A stretch of 64,000 nt of DNA from Hymenobacter sp. 15J16-1T3B (GCF_020711235.1 NZ_JAJFAV010000003.1:248001-312000); one strand, 5' to 3'. Shown: positions 17,018 to 26,040, numbered from the stretch's first letter. The notes: generated by a model not told the origin, from the sequence alone. Numbers and translations: made by a program.

Positions 17018-18298
17018 CTACTCTGCCGCCGGCAGCACCGTGCCACGCACCTCGCCGAAGCCGATGCGCAAGTCGTCCTTCTGGCAGAAACCGCGCATCA
17101 CCACCGTGTCGCCGTCCTGAATGAACTTGCGCTGCGAGCCGTCGGCCAGCGTCAGGGGCTTGGTGCCGCGCCAGGTCAGCTCCAGCATCGAGCCGTAGGA
17201 ATCGGGCGCGGCGCCGCTGATGGTGCCCGAGGCGTACAGGTCGCCGATTTCCAGCGGGCAGCCGTTGCTGGCGTGGTGGGTGAGCTGCTGGGCCATGCTC
17301 CAATACATGTCCTTGTAGTTGGTGCGGCTGATAACGGTTTCGGGGCCGCCCTGCGGGGCCAGGCTCACCTCCAGCTGAATGTCGAAGTTGTGGGCGCCGG
17401 TTTGCTGCAGATAGGCGAGGGGCTCGGGCTCCTGCGCCGGCCCGGCCACCCGGAAGGGCTCCAGCGCGTCGAGGGTCACCACCCAGGGCGACACGCTGCT
17501 GCCGAAGTTTTTGCCCAGAAACGGCCCCAGCGGCACGTACTCCCAGCTTTGCAGGTCGCGCGCCGACCAGTCGTTGAACAGAATCAGCCCGAAAATATGG
17601 TCTTCGGCCTCGGCCAGCGGCACCGTTTGGCCCATTTCCGTGGCCTGCCCCACCACCATCGACACCTCCAGCTCGAAATCCAGCTGCTGCGAAGGGCCGA
17701 ACGTGGGCACTTGGGCGTCGGGCGCCTTGCGCTGCCCGTTGGGCCGGCGAATGTCGGTGCCGCTCACCACGATGCTGCTCGTACGCCCGTGGTAGCCGAT
17801 GGGAATCCAGCGCCAGTTGGGCAGCAGGGCATTGTTCGGGTCGCGAAACATAGTGCCCACGTTCGTCGCGTGCTCGATGCTGCTGTAGAAGTCGGTGTAG
17901 TTCTGGGGCTTCACCGGGCGCAGCATCTGCACGTCGCGCTGGCGCAGCAGGCACTCGCGCATGGCGGCTTCCTGGTCGCGCAGCTCGCCGTTGTCGTGGC
18001 GCAAGATTTCGCTCACGCGCTGGCGCACGGCCCGCCACGCCGGCCGGCCCAGCTTGATAAACGCGTTCAGGGAGCGGCGCCGAAACACCTTGGGCTCGGT
18101 GGGCAAGTCCAACCCGCGGAAGTAGCCAAACTGGCTTACCGCGTACAAATCCAGCACGTACTCGCCAATGGCCACGCCCACGCGGGTGCCGCGCTCCTCA
18201 GTGTAAAACACGCCGAAGGGCAGGTTCTGGATGGGAAAGTCGCTGTGGGGCGGAATGTCAATCCAGGAGTGCAGGGCGGGGTCGTTGGGGTTGGCCAT
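17018..18298 (-). CDS. fahA: Fumarylacetoacetase
   Basis: 426 aa from ATG 18298. It cleaves 4-fumarylacetoacetate to fumarate and acetoacetate, the last step of tyrosine breakdown. N-terminal SH3-like domain at ~15-120, then the FAH fold. Metal and catalytic residues all line up with the mouse enzyme at a constant +10 offset: Asp136, His143 (DFYSSIEHATNVG), Glu209 and Glu211 (DFELEVSM), Asp243 (FNDWSARDLQ) and Lys263 (GPFLGKNFG). No other homogentisate-pathway gene lies in the window. A perfect -7 box lies 30 nt upstream and a hairpin follows. Confidence 0.96.
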   Translation of the reverse strand: MANPNDPALHSWIDIPPHSDFPIQNLPFGVFYTEERGTRVGVAIGEYVLDLYAVSQFGYFRGLDLPTEPKVFRRRSLNAFIKLGRPAWRAVRQRVSEILRHDNGELRDQEAAMRECLLRQRDVQMLRPVKPQNYTDFYSSIEHATNVGTMFRDPNNALLPNWRWIPIGYHGRTSSIVVSGTDIRRPNGQRKAPDAQVPTFGPSQQLDFELEVSMVVGQATEMGQTVPLAEAEDHIFGLILFNDWSARDLQSWEYVPLGPFLGKNFGSSVSPWVVTLDALEPFRVAGPAQEPEPLAYLQQTGAHNFDIQLEVSLAPQGGPETVISRTNYKDMYWSMAQQLTHHASNGCPLEIGDLYASGTISGAAPDSYGSMLELTWRGTKPLTLADGSQRKFIQDGDTVVMRGFCQKDDLRIGFGEVRGTVLPAAE

Positions 18299-18328
18299 GA
18301 GGGTGGAAGGCGGAAAGGATGAGTAGGG

Positions 18329-18336
18329 CAAAGGTA
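18329..18336 (-). promoter_or_regulatory. -7 promoter box of fahA
   Basis: TACCTTTG on the minus strand, a perfect TAnnTTTG match, 30 nt before the fahA ATG. Confidence 0.7.
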
Positions 18337-18355
18337 GAAGCAGCCCGGTAATCAC

Positions 18356-18730
18356 CGGAAGGGCTGCCCCAGAAGTTGCGCAGGGCTACTCCCTGTGGGC
18401 CGGGCAGCCGGCTACGAGCAACGGCTCAGCGCCGGCGCGCCGACAGCTCGGTGACGGGATTTTTAACCTGATTTTAACAAACTGATTAGTAGAACATTGT
18501 CAAGTATTATGACGTAACGATATATTGAGTAATATAGCGGATTGATAAGCACAGCCAGGAGACTTTTTTGTGCCTCTTGGTCAGAAGTAACACGTGCAAT
18601 GAGTGCCGAAAAGGTAATTCTGCGTTACGCCCCGTTTGGCTATGTATGGCATTAGTCGCGTGGGGTTATTGGCAGTCAGCGGTTAATTTTTGGCTGCATG
18701 ACTGATTGATCAAAAACATAGTTTCTGGAG
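18356..18730. other. AT-rich intergenic region
   Basis: Between divergent fahA and the ThuA-DUF1080 gene. Base composition drops sharply, with runs such as GATATATTGAGTAATATAGC and TTTTTAACCTGATTTTAACA. No gene, tRNA or clear hairpin seen. TTGACCTTTGTTG close to the downstream start could include a promoter, but there is no perfect TAnnTTTG box. Confidence 0.6.
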
Positions 18731-18751
18731 TTGACCTTTGTTGTAATCGTC

Positions 18752-20320
18752 ATGAAAACACAAGTCCGCATTTTTATTTTTTTAGTAGCGGCGCTTTTTC
18801 TGAATGCGTGTCATCACAAAGAAAAAGACCAAACCCCCGAGCCGAATCCTAAAATTCTGGTGTTTTACAAAACGGCCGGATTTTACCATTCGTCTATTCC
18901 GGTGGCCATTGAAGCGCTGAGGAAATTAGGCGCCGATAATAATATCAGCGTCGATACCACCAAAGTAGCGGCGAATTTTACGCGCGACAATTTAGCTAAT
19001 TACAAAGCCGTCGTATTTCTGAGCACTACCGGCGACGTGTTAAACGATGCGCAGCAACGGGTATTCGAAGAATACATCAGGGCGGGCAATGGGTTTGTCG
19101 GCGTGCACGCGGCCACCGATACCGAATACGACTGGCCTTGGTACAACGGCCTCGTGGGCGCTTATTTCGATAGTCACCCGGCCATTCAACCGGCAACCAT
19201 CGACGTGGTGGATAAAAACCACGATGCCACCGCGTTTCTGCCCGATTCCTGGCAGCGCACCGACGAGTGGTATAATTTCAAAAATTTAAATCCCAGCATT
19301 CAGGTCTTGGCGAATCTGAACGAGCAGTCCTACTCGGGCGGGATTCACGGCGCCTCACACCCCATTGCGTGGTACCACACCTACCAGGACGGGCGCGCTT
19401 TCTACACCGCCGGCGGCCATACGGAGGAAAGCTACCGGGAGCCGTTGTTTTTGCAGCACCTGCTCGGCGGCATTCAGTACGCCATGGGCGCCTCGCAGCG
19501 GACGCTGACTCCCAACCCAAATCCGACGTATTTGTGGACCAACCTGCTGGACCAAAACCTGTCGCAGTGGGATAAGTTTATCGGGGTGCCGCATTACACG
19601 GTGAACATCCCCGGCCACCCTAGTGGGGACGGAGTCAACGGCATTCCGCTGGGGCTGAACAACGACCCCCTGGAAGTATTTAAAGTCATTACGGAAAACG
19701 GCAAGCCTGTTCTGCAGATTTCCGGGCAGATATACGGCGGGCTGAGCACCAAGCAGGAATTCGGTAATTACCACTTCAAAGCCGAATTCAAATGGGGGAC
19801 GCGCAAGTACGAACCCCGCCTAAACGACAAACGGGATAACGGCATCTTGTACCACGCCAAAGGCAGCCACGGCGCCTTCTGGAACGTGTGGATGCTCGCC
19901 CAGGAAATGCAGATTCAGGAAACCGATATGGGGGATTATTTTGCGCTCGGGCCGGGTATGGATGTAAAGTCTTCCTACCGAACCGTAGATAACGAATCGG
20001 CTTGGATGTACGACCCGACAGCGACCTTAAGACCGTTTGGCATGGGCCAGCCCGATGGCCGCTGCCGCCGGAGCCACAACAACGAAAAACCCCTGGGCCA
20101 ATGGAATACCGTTGAATTGATTTGCCTGGGGCAAAAGAGCATCCACGTCGTTAACGGGCAGGTGGTGATGGTGCTGGAAAACTCGCGCGAGTGGAAGCCC
20201 GACGGCTCGCAAGGCCCGCTGACCAACGGCAAAATTCAGATTCAATCGGAGGCCGCCGAAGCGTATTACCGCAACATTCAGATCCGGCCCATTACGGAAA
20301 TTCCCGCCGAATACCGCTAA
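18752..20320 (+). CDS. ThuA-like / 3-keto-disaccharide hydrolase (DUF1080) fusion lipoprotein
   Basis: 522 aa from ATG 18752. Lipoprotein signal with LNAC at Cys20. Residues ~33-245 are a ThuA-like domain (KILVFYKTAGFYHSSIPVAIEAL, GFVGVHAATDTEYDW, HPIAWYHTYQDGRAFYTAGGHT), a glutamine-amidotransferase-like fold used in sugar metabolism. Residues ~258-515 are a DUF1080 concanavalin-like domain (FGNYHFKAEFKWGTRK, RDNGILYHAKG, YYRNIQIRPI), now linked to 3-keto-disaccharide hydrolysis and glycan binding. It probably acts on oxidised sugars in the periplasm or at the outer membrane. The first ~300 bp and the upstream region are more AT-rich than the surroundings, suggesting transfer from a lower-GC relative. 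Monocistronic. Confidence 0.88.
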   Translation: MKTQVRIFIFLVAALFLNACHHKEKDQTPEPNPKILVFYKTAGFYHSSIPVAIEALRKLGADNNISVDTTKVAANFTRDNLANYKAVVFLSTTGDVLNDAQQRVFEEYIRAGNGFVGVHAATDTEYDWPWYNGLVGAYFDSHPAIQPATIDVVDKNHDATAFLPDSWQRTDEWYNFKNLNPSIQVLANLNEQSYSGGIHGASHPIAWYHTYQDGRAFYTAGGHTEESYREPLFLQHLLGGIQYAMGASQRTLTPNPNPTYLWTNLLDQNLSQWDKFIGVPHYTVNIPGHPSGDGVNGIPLGLNNDPLEVFKVITENGKPVLQISGQIYGGLSTKQEFGNYHFKAEFKWGTRKYEPRLNDKRDNGILYHAKGSHGAFWNVWMLAQEMQIQETDMGDYFALGPGMDVKSSYRTVDNESAWMYDPTATLRPFGMGQPDGRCRRSHNNEKPLGQWNTVELICLGQKSIHVVNGQVVMVLENSREWKPDGSQGPLTNGKIQIQSEAAEAYYRNIQIRPITEIPAEYR

Positions 20321-20340
20321 CAAGCACCGGGCCTCAACCA

Positions 20341-20382
20341 GCGCGCCCCGCCTCCGCCGAAACCGGCAGAAGCGGGGCGCGC
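20341..20382. terminator. Hairpin terminator after the ThuA-DUF1080 gene
   Basis: 11-bp GC-rich arms GCGCGCCCCGC / GCGGGGCGCGC (20341-20351, 20372-20382). It lies between convergent genes, so it could serve both; a T-tract is lacking. Confidence 0.8.
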
Positions 20383-20405
20383 CGCTGTTAGGATGCAACT
20401 GCTGC

Positions 20406-20735
20406 TTAGTTGGGCGTCGACACGGGCGCGGGCGGCTGCGGACGGCCTTCCTGCCCGGCCGGCTGCGGAGTCGTGGCCAGGTTCACCGCTTCCACGGCCC
20501 GGATTTCGGGCACGGCCTTCTTCACTGATTCTTCCACGCCGGCTTTAAGCGTCATCGGCGACATGGGGCAGGTGCCGCAGGCGCCGAGCAGCTCCAGGCG
20601 CAGCACCATATCCTCGCTGATGTCCAGCACGCGTACGTCGCCGCCGTCGGCTTTCAGGTACGGGCGGATGCCGTCGAGGGCGTGCTCGATGCGCGGCAGC
20701 AGCGGGTGTTCAAACAAAGTGGCGGTTGCAGACAT
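20406..20735 (-). CDS. NifU-like Fe-S cluster scaffold (NifU C-terminal domain)
   Basis: 109 aa from ATG 20735. It consists of a single NifU C-terminal domain: RPYLKADGGDVRVLDI and LGACGTCPMSPMTLKAGVEESVKK with the cluster-binding pair Cys53 and Cys56 (CxxC). Such Nfu-type proteins hold and transfer a 4Fe-4S cluster between two protomers. The tail of ~20 residues is Pro/Gln-rich. It follows the Mrp/ApbC gene on the same strand by about 57 bp, so the two are likely co-transcribed and act together in Fe-S delivery. Confidence 0.9.
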   Translation of the reverse strand: MSATATLFEHPLLPRIEHALDGIRPYLKADGGDVRVLDISEDMVLRLELLGACGTCPMSPMTLKAGVEESVKKAVPEIRAVEAVNLATTPQPAGQEGRPQPPAPVSTPN

Positions 20736-20792
20736 ACTTACGAGACACTTGACCGAAGCGCGAAGTTCGGACTTTCGCGGCACTTCGGCCGT

Positions 20793-21890
20793 TTACTTCA
20801 TTTCGACCACCTGCGTGCGCGGGGCCACGTTGTTGCGGATGGACACGGCCCGGGCCACCGATTCGGCCAGCTGCTCGAAGATCGGGGCTACGGCCGAGGA
20901 GGTTTGTAGCACGGCCGGAATGCCCTGGTCGCCGTTTTCGCGGATGCCCTGCACCAGCGGAATTTCGCCCAGCAGCGGCACCTCGTGCTTGGCGGCCAGC
21001 GCGGCGCCGCCGCCTTGCCCGAAGATGTAATACTTGTTTTCGGGCAGCTCCTCGGGCGTAAACCAGGCCATGTTCTCGATGATGCCGAGCACGGGCACGT
21101 TGATCTGCGGCTGGCGGAACATCTGCAAGCCCTTCTGCGCGTCGGCCAGGGCCACTTTCTGCGGCGTGGTCACGATGACGGCGCCCGTCACGGGCAGCGT
21201 CTGCACCAGCGTCAGGTGAATGTCGGAGGTGCCGGGGGGCATGTCGAGCAGCAGGTAGTCCAGTTCGCCCCAGTCCACCTCGGTGATGAACTGCTTTAGG
21301 GCCGACGAGGCCATGGGCCCGCGCCACACGATGGCCGACTCGGCCGGGGCCAGGAAGCCGATGCTCATGATTTTGACGCCGAACCGCTCGATGGGCTCGA
21401 TCAGGTTGCGGCCGTCTTCGCTCTGGAACACGTGGGGGCGCGAGTCCTCCACGCCGAACATCACCGGCATCGAGGGGCCCGAAATGTCGGCGTCGATCAG
21501 GCCGACTTTGGCGCCGGAGCGGGCCAGGGCCACCGCGAGGTTGGCCGTGACGGTGCTCTTGCCCACGCCGCCTTTGCCCGAGGCCACGGCAATGATATTC
21601 TTGACGCCGGGCAGCACGTCGCGGTTCTGGCGCATGGTCGTCACGCGCGAGGTCATGTTCACGGTCACCTCCGCGTCTTTGTCCACCATCGTGTGGATGG
21701 CGCGCACGCAGGCATTGTGAATCAGCTCTTTGAGGGGGCAGGCGGGCGTGGTCAGCACCACGGTAAACGCGACGTTGCGGCCGTCGATTTGCACGTCCTC
21801 AATCATGTTGAGCGTGACGAGGTCCTTGCCCAGATCGGGCTCCTCGACGTAGCTCAGGGCTTTCAGTACAGCTTCTTTCGTGATGCTCAT
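20793..21890 (-). CDS. apbC: Mrp/ApbC (NBP35-type) P-loop ATPase, Fe-S carrier
   Basis: 365 aa from ATG 21890; the longer frame to 22085 runs through the promoter and is rejected. N-terminal DUF59/MIP18-like domain (4-80), then a ParA/MinD-type NTPase: deviant Walker A SGKGGVGKST (104-113), IDADISGPSMP, and DYLLLDMPPGTSD. It transfers Fe-S clusters to apoproteins. The C-terminal CxxC that binds the cluster in E. coli Mrp and eukaryotic Nbp35 is absent: the segment reads ENMAWFTPEELPENKYYIFG. The adjacent NifU-like protein has a CxxC and could supply the cluster site. Divergent from dnaG. Confidence 0.92.
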   Translation of the reverse strand: MSITKEAVLKALSYVEEPDLGKDLVTLNMIEDVQIDGRNVAFTVVLTTPACPLKELIHNACVRAIHTMVDKDAEVTVNMTSRVTTMRQNRDVLPGVKNIIAVASGKGGVGKSTVTANLAVALARSGAKVGLIDADISGPSMPVMFGVEDSRPHVFQSEDGRNLIEPIERFGVKIMSIGFLAPAESAIVWRGPMASSALKQFITEVDWGELDYLLLDMPPGTSDIHLTLVQTLPVTGAVIVTTPQKVALADAQKGLQMFRQPQINVPVLGIIENMAWFTPEELPENKYYIFGQGGGAALAAKHEVPLLGEIPLVQGIRENGDQGIPAVLQTSSAVAPIFEQLAESVARAVSIRNNVAPRTQVVEMK

Positions 21891-21927
21891 GGCAAACTTG
21901 CGGGCGGCCAGTCGGGCCCCCATCCGG

Positions 21928-21935
21928 CAAAGATA
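21928..21935 (-). promoter_or_regulatory. -7 promoter box of apbC
   Basis: TATCTTTG on the minus strand, a perfect TAnnTTTG box, 37 nt before the apbC ATG. Confidence 0.7.
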
Positions 21936-22063
21936 ACCCCGAAACGGGCGGGGACGTGCGCTGAAAACCGGAAAAGGCCGCGGGCGGTTTGGCCGTGGGC
22001 CTAGGCTGCCGGCCCGCCCGCTCCCGCGGCCCCAACTTTTAGGCGGGCGCCCTACTTTGTGGG

Positions 22064-22071
22064 TAGCTTTG
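22064..22071 (+). promoter_or_regulatory. -7 promoter box of dnaG
   Basis: TAGCTTTG, a perfect TAnnTTTG match, 27 nt before the TTG start codon at 22099. Confidence 0.65.
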
Positions 22072-22098
22072 TAGTCCCGCCGCACCTGTCACCTCCTA

Positions 22099-24201
22099 TT
22101 GCCCCGCGTTTTGGCCCTCATCCCCAAAGAAACCATTGACCAAGTCCTCCATTACGCCGACATCGTGGAGGTCGTCGGCGACTTTGTCTCGCTGAAGAAG
22201 AAGGGGCAGAACCTATGGGCCTGCTGCCCTTTCCACCACGAAAAGTCGCCTTCCTTCTCGGTGGCGCCGGCCAAGGGCATTTACAAGTGCTTCGGCTGCG
22301 GCAAGGCCGGCGACGTGGTGCGCTTCGTGATGGACATCGAGTCGGTGAGCTACCCGGAGGCTATCAAGTGGCTGGCCAAGAAGTACGGCGTCGAAATCAA
22401 GGAAGAGGAAAAGACGCCCGAGCAGCAGCTGGCCCAAAACGAGCGGGACTCGCAGTACATCGTGTCGGATTGGGCGAAGAACCGCTACAAAACGCTGCTG
22501 CGCGACTCCGAAGAAGGGGAGAGCATCGGCTGGGCCTACCTCAAGGAGCGGGGCCTGAACCAGCAGACCATCGACACCTTCGAGCTGGGCTACTCGCTGG
22601 ATAAGTGGGACGACGTGCTGACCACGGCCCAGCAGGCGGGTTTCGACGTGAAGTTCCTCGAGAAAACCGGCCTCGTGATTAAGCGCGAGGAAGACGGCCG
22701 GCGCTACGACCGGTTCCGCGGCCGGGTGATGTTCCCGATTCACAACATTTCGGGGCGCGTGGTCGGCTTCGGGGCGCGCACCCTGCGCCGCGACGAAAAG
22801 GCCGGGGCCAAGTACCTGAACTCGCCCGAGTCGGAAATCTACCACAAGTCCGACGTGCTCTACGGCCTCTACCAGGCCAAGCAGGCCATCCGGCAGGAGG
22901 AGCTGTGCTACTTGGTGGAGGGCTACCTCGACGTCATCAGCCTGCACCAAGGCGGCGTGAAAAACGTGGTGGCCTCGTCGGGTACCTCGCTCACCGAAGG
23001 GCAGATCCGCCTCATCAGCCGCTACACCGACAACGTGACGGTGCTCTACGACGGCGACGCGGCCGGCATCCGGGCGGCCCTGCGCGGGCTCGACATCATC
23101 CTGGAAAACGGGCTGAACGTGCGCGTGGTGCTCTTCCCCGACGGCGACGACCCGGACTCCTACATCCGCAAGGTGGGGGACCAGCGCTTCCGCCGCTTCG
23201 TGGAGGAAAACAGCCAGGACTTCATCAGCTTCAAGACCCGGCTGGTGGCCAAAGACGCCGCCAACGACCCGGTGAAAAAGGCCGAGGCCATTCGGGAGGT
23301 GCTGCAAAGCATTGCCAAGGTGCCCGACCCCTTGAAGCGCCAAGTGTTTCTGCAGCAAACCTCCGTCACCTTCCACATCGACGAGCAGGTGCTCATCGAC
23401 GCCTACAACAAGCAGGTGAAGCAGGCCGCGCCCGGCCCGCGCCCCGGCGGTGCGGGCGGTGCCGCGGCGGGCAGCCCCGCCCGCACCAGCGGCAACAACG
23501 CTGCCCTGCGCCCGGCCAGCAGCGGCGCCTCGGTGCAGCCCGGCGGCCAGCTCACCGGCATCAGCCCCCGGCCCACCAGCCCCGGCTACGACGACTCCAT
23601 GCCCGACGAGGCCTACGGATTCATGGGCGACGAGGAAGGCGAGCCCACCGGCGACGCCCTCGACCTGGAACCGGTGCCCGACGTGCAGCAGGCCTGCGAG
23701 CGGGAGGTGGTGCGCCTCATCCTGAACTACCCCGCCCAGCCCCTGGCCGACGGCGTGCCCGTGGCCGAGTACTTGCTGGGGCAGGTCGACGAGACGCCCT
23801 TCCGCACCCCGCTCTACGCCGATTTGCTGCACCTCTGCAACCAAGCCGTGCAGGCCGGCCGCTTCCCCGACGCCCGCGAGCTGGTGCGCCACGAGCGCGG
23901 CGACATCCGCGCCGCCATTACCGACCTGGTGACGGAGCTGCACGAGCTGAGCCCGAACTGGATAACCCACCAGATCTACGTGCCGCGGGAGCTGGACCAG
24001 CTGCAAACGGCCTGCGAAAACGCCATTCTGCGCCTGAACAAGTGCAACGTGGAGCGCGAGCTGACCGAGTGCCTGAACACCATGAACTCGCTCAACCCCA
24101 ACCAGGTGGAGGAGTACCTGGCGCAGATGGCCATCTTCAAGAGCCTCAAGCAGCTGGACATGCAGTTGGCCGGGTTGCTGGGCACCATTATTTCGCGGTA
24201 G
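22099..24201 (+). CDS. dnaG: DNA primase
   Basis: About 700 aa. It lays RNA primers at the replication fork. CHC2 zinc finger Cys43-His46-Cys64-Cys67 (CCPFHHEKSPSF...YKCFGCGKAGD), the primase core, and a Toprim domain with Glu274 (LVEGYLDVI), DGD 318-320 (LYDGDAAG) and the DGDDPDS motif (348-354). A Gly/Ala/Pro-rich linker (about 443-527) joins this to the helical C-terminal helicase-binding domain. No ATG exists between the upstream in-frame stop (22072) and the homology, so the start is TTG at 22099 or TTG 22111; TTG 22111 sits closer to the usual LIPKETIDQVL beginning. Confidence 0.95.
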   Translation: MPRVLALIPKETIDQVLHYADIVEVVGDFVSLKKKGQNLWACCPFHHEKSPSFSVAPAKGIYKCFGCGKAGDVVRFVMDIESVSYPEAIKWLAKKYGVEIKEEEKTPEQQLAQNERDSQYIVSDWAKNRYKTLLRDSEEGESIGWAYLKERGLNQQTIDTFELGYSLDKWDDVLTTAQQAGFDVKFLEKTGLVIKREEDGRRYDRFRGRVMFPIHNISGRVVGFGARTLRRDEKAGAKYLNSPESEIYHKSDVLYGLYQAKQAIRQEELCYLVEGYLDVISLHQGGVKNVVASSGTSLTEGQIRLISRYTDNVTVLYDGDAAGIRAALRGLDIILENGLNVRVVLFPDGDDPDSYIRKVGDQRFRRFVEENSQDFISFKTRLVAKDAANDPVKKAEAIREVLQSIAKVPDPLKRQVFLQQTSVTFHIDEQVLIDAYNKQVKQAAPGPRPGGAGGAAAGSPARTSGNNAALRPASSGASVQPGGQLTGISPRPTSPGYDDSMPDEAYGFMGDEEGEPTGDALDLEPVPDVQQACEREVVRLILNYPAQPLADGVPVAEYLLGQVDETPFRTPLYADLLHLCNQAVQAGRFPDARELVRHERGDIRAAITDLVTELHELSPNWITHQIYVPRELDQLQTACENAILRLNKCNVERELTECLNTMNSLNPNQVEEYLAQMAIFKSLKQLDMQLAGLLGTIISR

Positions 24202-24321
24202 GAGTGAAGCGCAGCCGGCCTGGCGCTGCTGGAGGATAGGCCTTTGGATGCTCCACCGTGTGTTGGGCTGTAGCACGAGCTGCAGCCGTGTTTCTCTGCG
24301 CAGGCATGTTACCTTTACCCA

Positions 24322-24831
24322 TCAGCGAATGGAAAAGGTGAGCGGCACGAAAACGGTATCGGCCCGGGAGGTAGGGACAAACCGCAACCGAGCTAATACC
24401 CGTTGGCCTTCTGCCTCAATCGCGGCCAGCGCGGCCTTTTCTTCGCCTGATTCAGCCAGCGTAAAGGAGCGGCGTACCAGCACTGCGGGTGGCGCTGTGC
24501 CATCAGGCCCCACCACAAGCCGGAAAGTAAACATTCCTTCGGCCTGGGCGCGCAGGGCCGGTGCCGGATACTGAATCTTCCCTTGCAAGGACTGCCAAAA
24601 GCGCAGGTGTTGTTCGTGCCGCTGCATGCTATCGGTTGCTAGCCAGAAGCGGGGTACTTCCACCAGCGGTTTAGGTGGTTGAGGGGCTTTTGCCGGCACA
24701 TACGGCGGCGGTAGCCCGCGCTGCACCCGCACCGGCTTGCCCGGCGCCACGTGCACGCCCGAGGTCTGGGCCACGGCCAGCGAAGCGGGCAGCAACAACG
24801 GCAATAGGGACAGAGGGTAGCAGTGCTTCAT
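24322..24831 (-). CDS. Secreted protein with TonB C-terminal-like domain
   Basis: 169 aa from ATG 24831. Signal peptide MKHCYPLSLLPLLLPASLAVAQ. A proline-rich middle (PPPYVPAKAPQPPKPL) precedes a TonB_C-like domain at ~95-169: IQYPAPALRAQAEGMFTFRLVVGPDGT, VLVRRS, then RVLARLRFVPTSR and VPLTFSIR. Unlike a true TonB it has a cleavable signal instead of an anchoring helix. Many Bacteroidota carry such secreted TonB_C proteins of unknown role. It is convergent with dnaG. The longer frame up to 25734 is antisense to the channel gene and is not used. Confidence 0.72.
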   Translation of the reverse strand: MKHCYPLSLLPLLLPASLAVAQTSGVHVAPGKPVRVQRGLPPPYVPAKAPQPPKPLVEVPRFWLATDSMQRHEQHLRFWQSLQGKIQYPAPALRAQAEGMFTFRLVVGPDGTAPPAVLVRRSFTLAESGEEKAALAAIEAEGQRVLARLRFVPTSRADTVFVPLTFSIR

Positions 24832-25017
24832 ACAGCCGTGCCAACGCGGTGCAGGGTGCAGAAATTGCCCGGGAGCTAGGTTAACCAGCCTCTGCGTACA
24901 ACTGCGAAACCTCCGCGCACCGCTGCGGGAACCCGGCCCCGCGGCGCCCGCCCAAATCCGCCGAATCCTGTTCGGCATCCGTGGCCTTTGTGGTCTATCT
25001 TCGCCCCACTCGCAGCT

Positions 25018-26040
25018 ATGTGGAAACGCGCCAACCTCAGCCGGCTCATGCTGGCCATCCTCCTTTCGGTGCTCAGTTTGGGCATCGGCATGGCCGGCTT
25101 CATGCTCATCGAAGGCTACACCTGGTTGCAGGCCTTCTACATGACTGTCATCACCATCAGCACCACGGGCTTTGAGGAAGTCAAGCCGCTGTCGGAACGC
25201 GGGGAGCTGTTCGTGTCGCTCTACATCCTCTACAACCTGGTGGTGGTGGCCTACCTCGTGTCGGTGCTCACCCAGTACCTCTTCGACGGCGAGCTGCGCA
25301 ACCTCTTCAAGATGTTTATGACCGATCAGGAAATTCGCCACATCCACGGCCACGTCATCGTCTGCGGCTTCGGGCGCAACGGCAGCAAGGCCTACCACGA
25401 GCTGCGCGCCAACGGGGCCAAAGTCGTCATCATCGAGCAAAGCCAGGAACTGATGCGGGCCAACGCCGAGGCGTTGGGCAACGGGGCCGTGCCAGTGGTC
25501 TTCGGCGACGCCACGGCCGACGAAACGCTCAAGCAGGCCGGCATCGAGCGGGCCAGCGCCCTGATTTCGGCGCTGCCCAAGGACGCCGACAACGTGTTCG
25601 TGACCCTGACCGCCCGCGAGCTGAACCCCCAGCTGAAAATCATTGCCCGCGCCTCGCTCAAAACCTCGGAAAGCAAGCTGCTGCGCGCCGGCGCCGACTC
25701 GGTGGTGATGCCCGACGAAATCGGCGGCTCGCACATGGCCAATCTGGTGATGCGCCCCGAGGTCATCCGTTTCCTGGAAATGATCAGTGGCCTGGGCCCC
25801 AACCGCCTGCGCCTGGAAGAGTTGTCGTACCAGGACCTGCGCCCCGACCTGCGCGGCCGCTCCATCCGCGAGCTGGACGTCCGCTCGCGCACCGGCGCCA
25901 CCGTCATCGGCCTCAAAGACAGCGCCGGCCGCTTCGAGGTCAGCCCCGCCGCCGATTTTCGCCCCGCCCAGGGCGACGTGTTGCTCCTGCTCGGCACCGA
26001 CGAGCAGATCATGCGCGTGGTGCAGGAGCTGCGGCGGTGA
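25018..26040 (+). CDS. Potassium channel family protein with RCK (TrkA-N/C) domains
   Basis: 340 aa from ATG 25018. Two membrane helices (~10-31 and ~65-90) surround a pore loop, TVITISTTGFEEV (43-55), where the K+ filter TVGYG is replaced by STTGFE. Then an RCK N domain: HVIVCGFGRNGSKA (Rossmann GxGxxG, ~112-125), VVFGDATADETL, and an RCK C domain at ~250-338 ending GDVLLLLGTDEQ. MthK-like channels gate K+ flow in response to ligands bound by RCK. Whether this filter still selects K+ is uncertain. TATCTTCG near 25003 is a near-consensus -7 box. Confidence 0.85.
   Translation: MWKRANLSRLMLAILLSVLSLGIGMAGFMLIEGYTWLQAFYMTVITISTTGFEEVKPLSERGELFVSLYILYNLVVVAYLVSVLTQYLFDGELRNLFKMFMTDQEIRHIHGHVIVCGFGRNGSKAYHELRANGAKVVIIEQSQELMRANAEALGNGAVPVVFGDATADETLKQAGIERASALISALPKDADNVFVTLTARELNPQLKIIARASLKTSESKLLRAGADSVVMPDEIGGSHMANLVMRPEVIRFLEMISGLGPNRLRLEELSYQDLRPDLRGRSIRELDVRSRTGATVIGLKDSAGRFEVSPAADFRPAQGDVLLLLGTDEQIMRVVQELRR

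Noticed and set aside
22213-24276. 687-aa minus-strand open frame
   Set aside because: Exact antisense of dnaG with typical GC-rich shadow composition.
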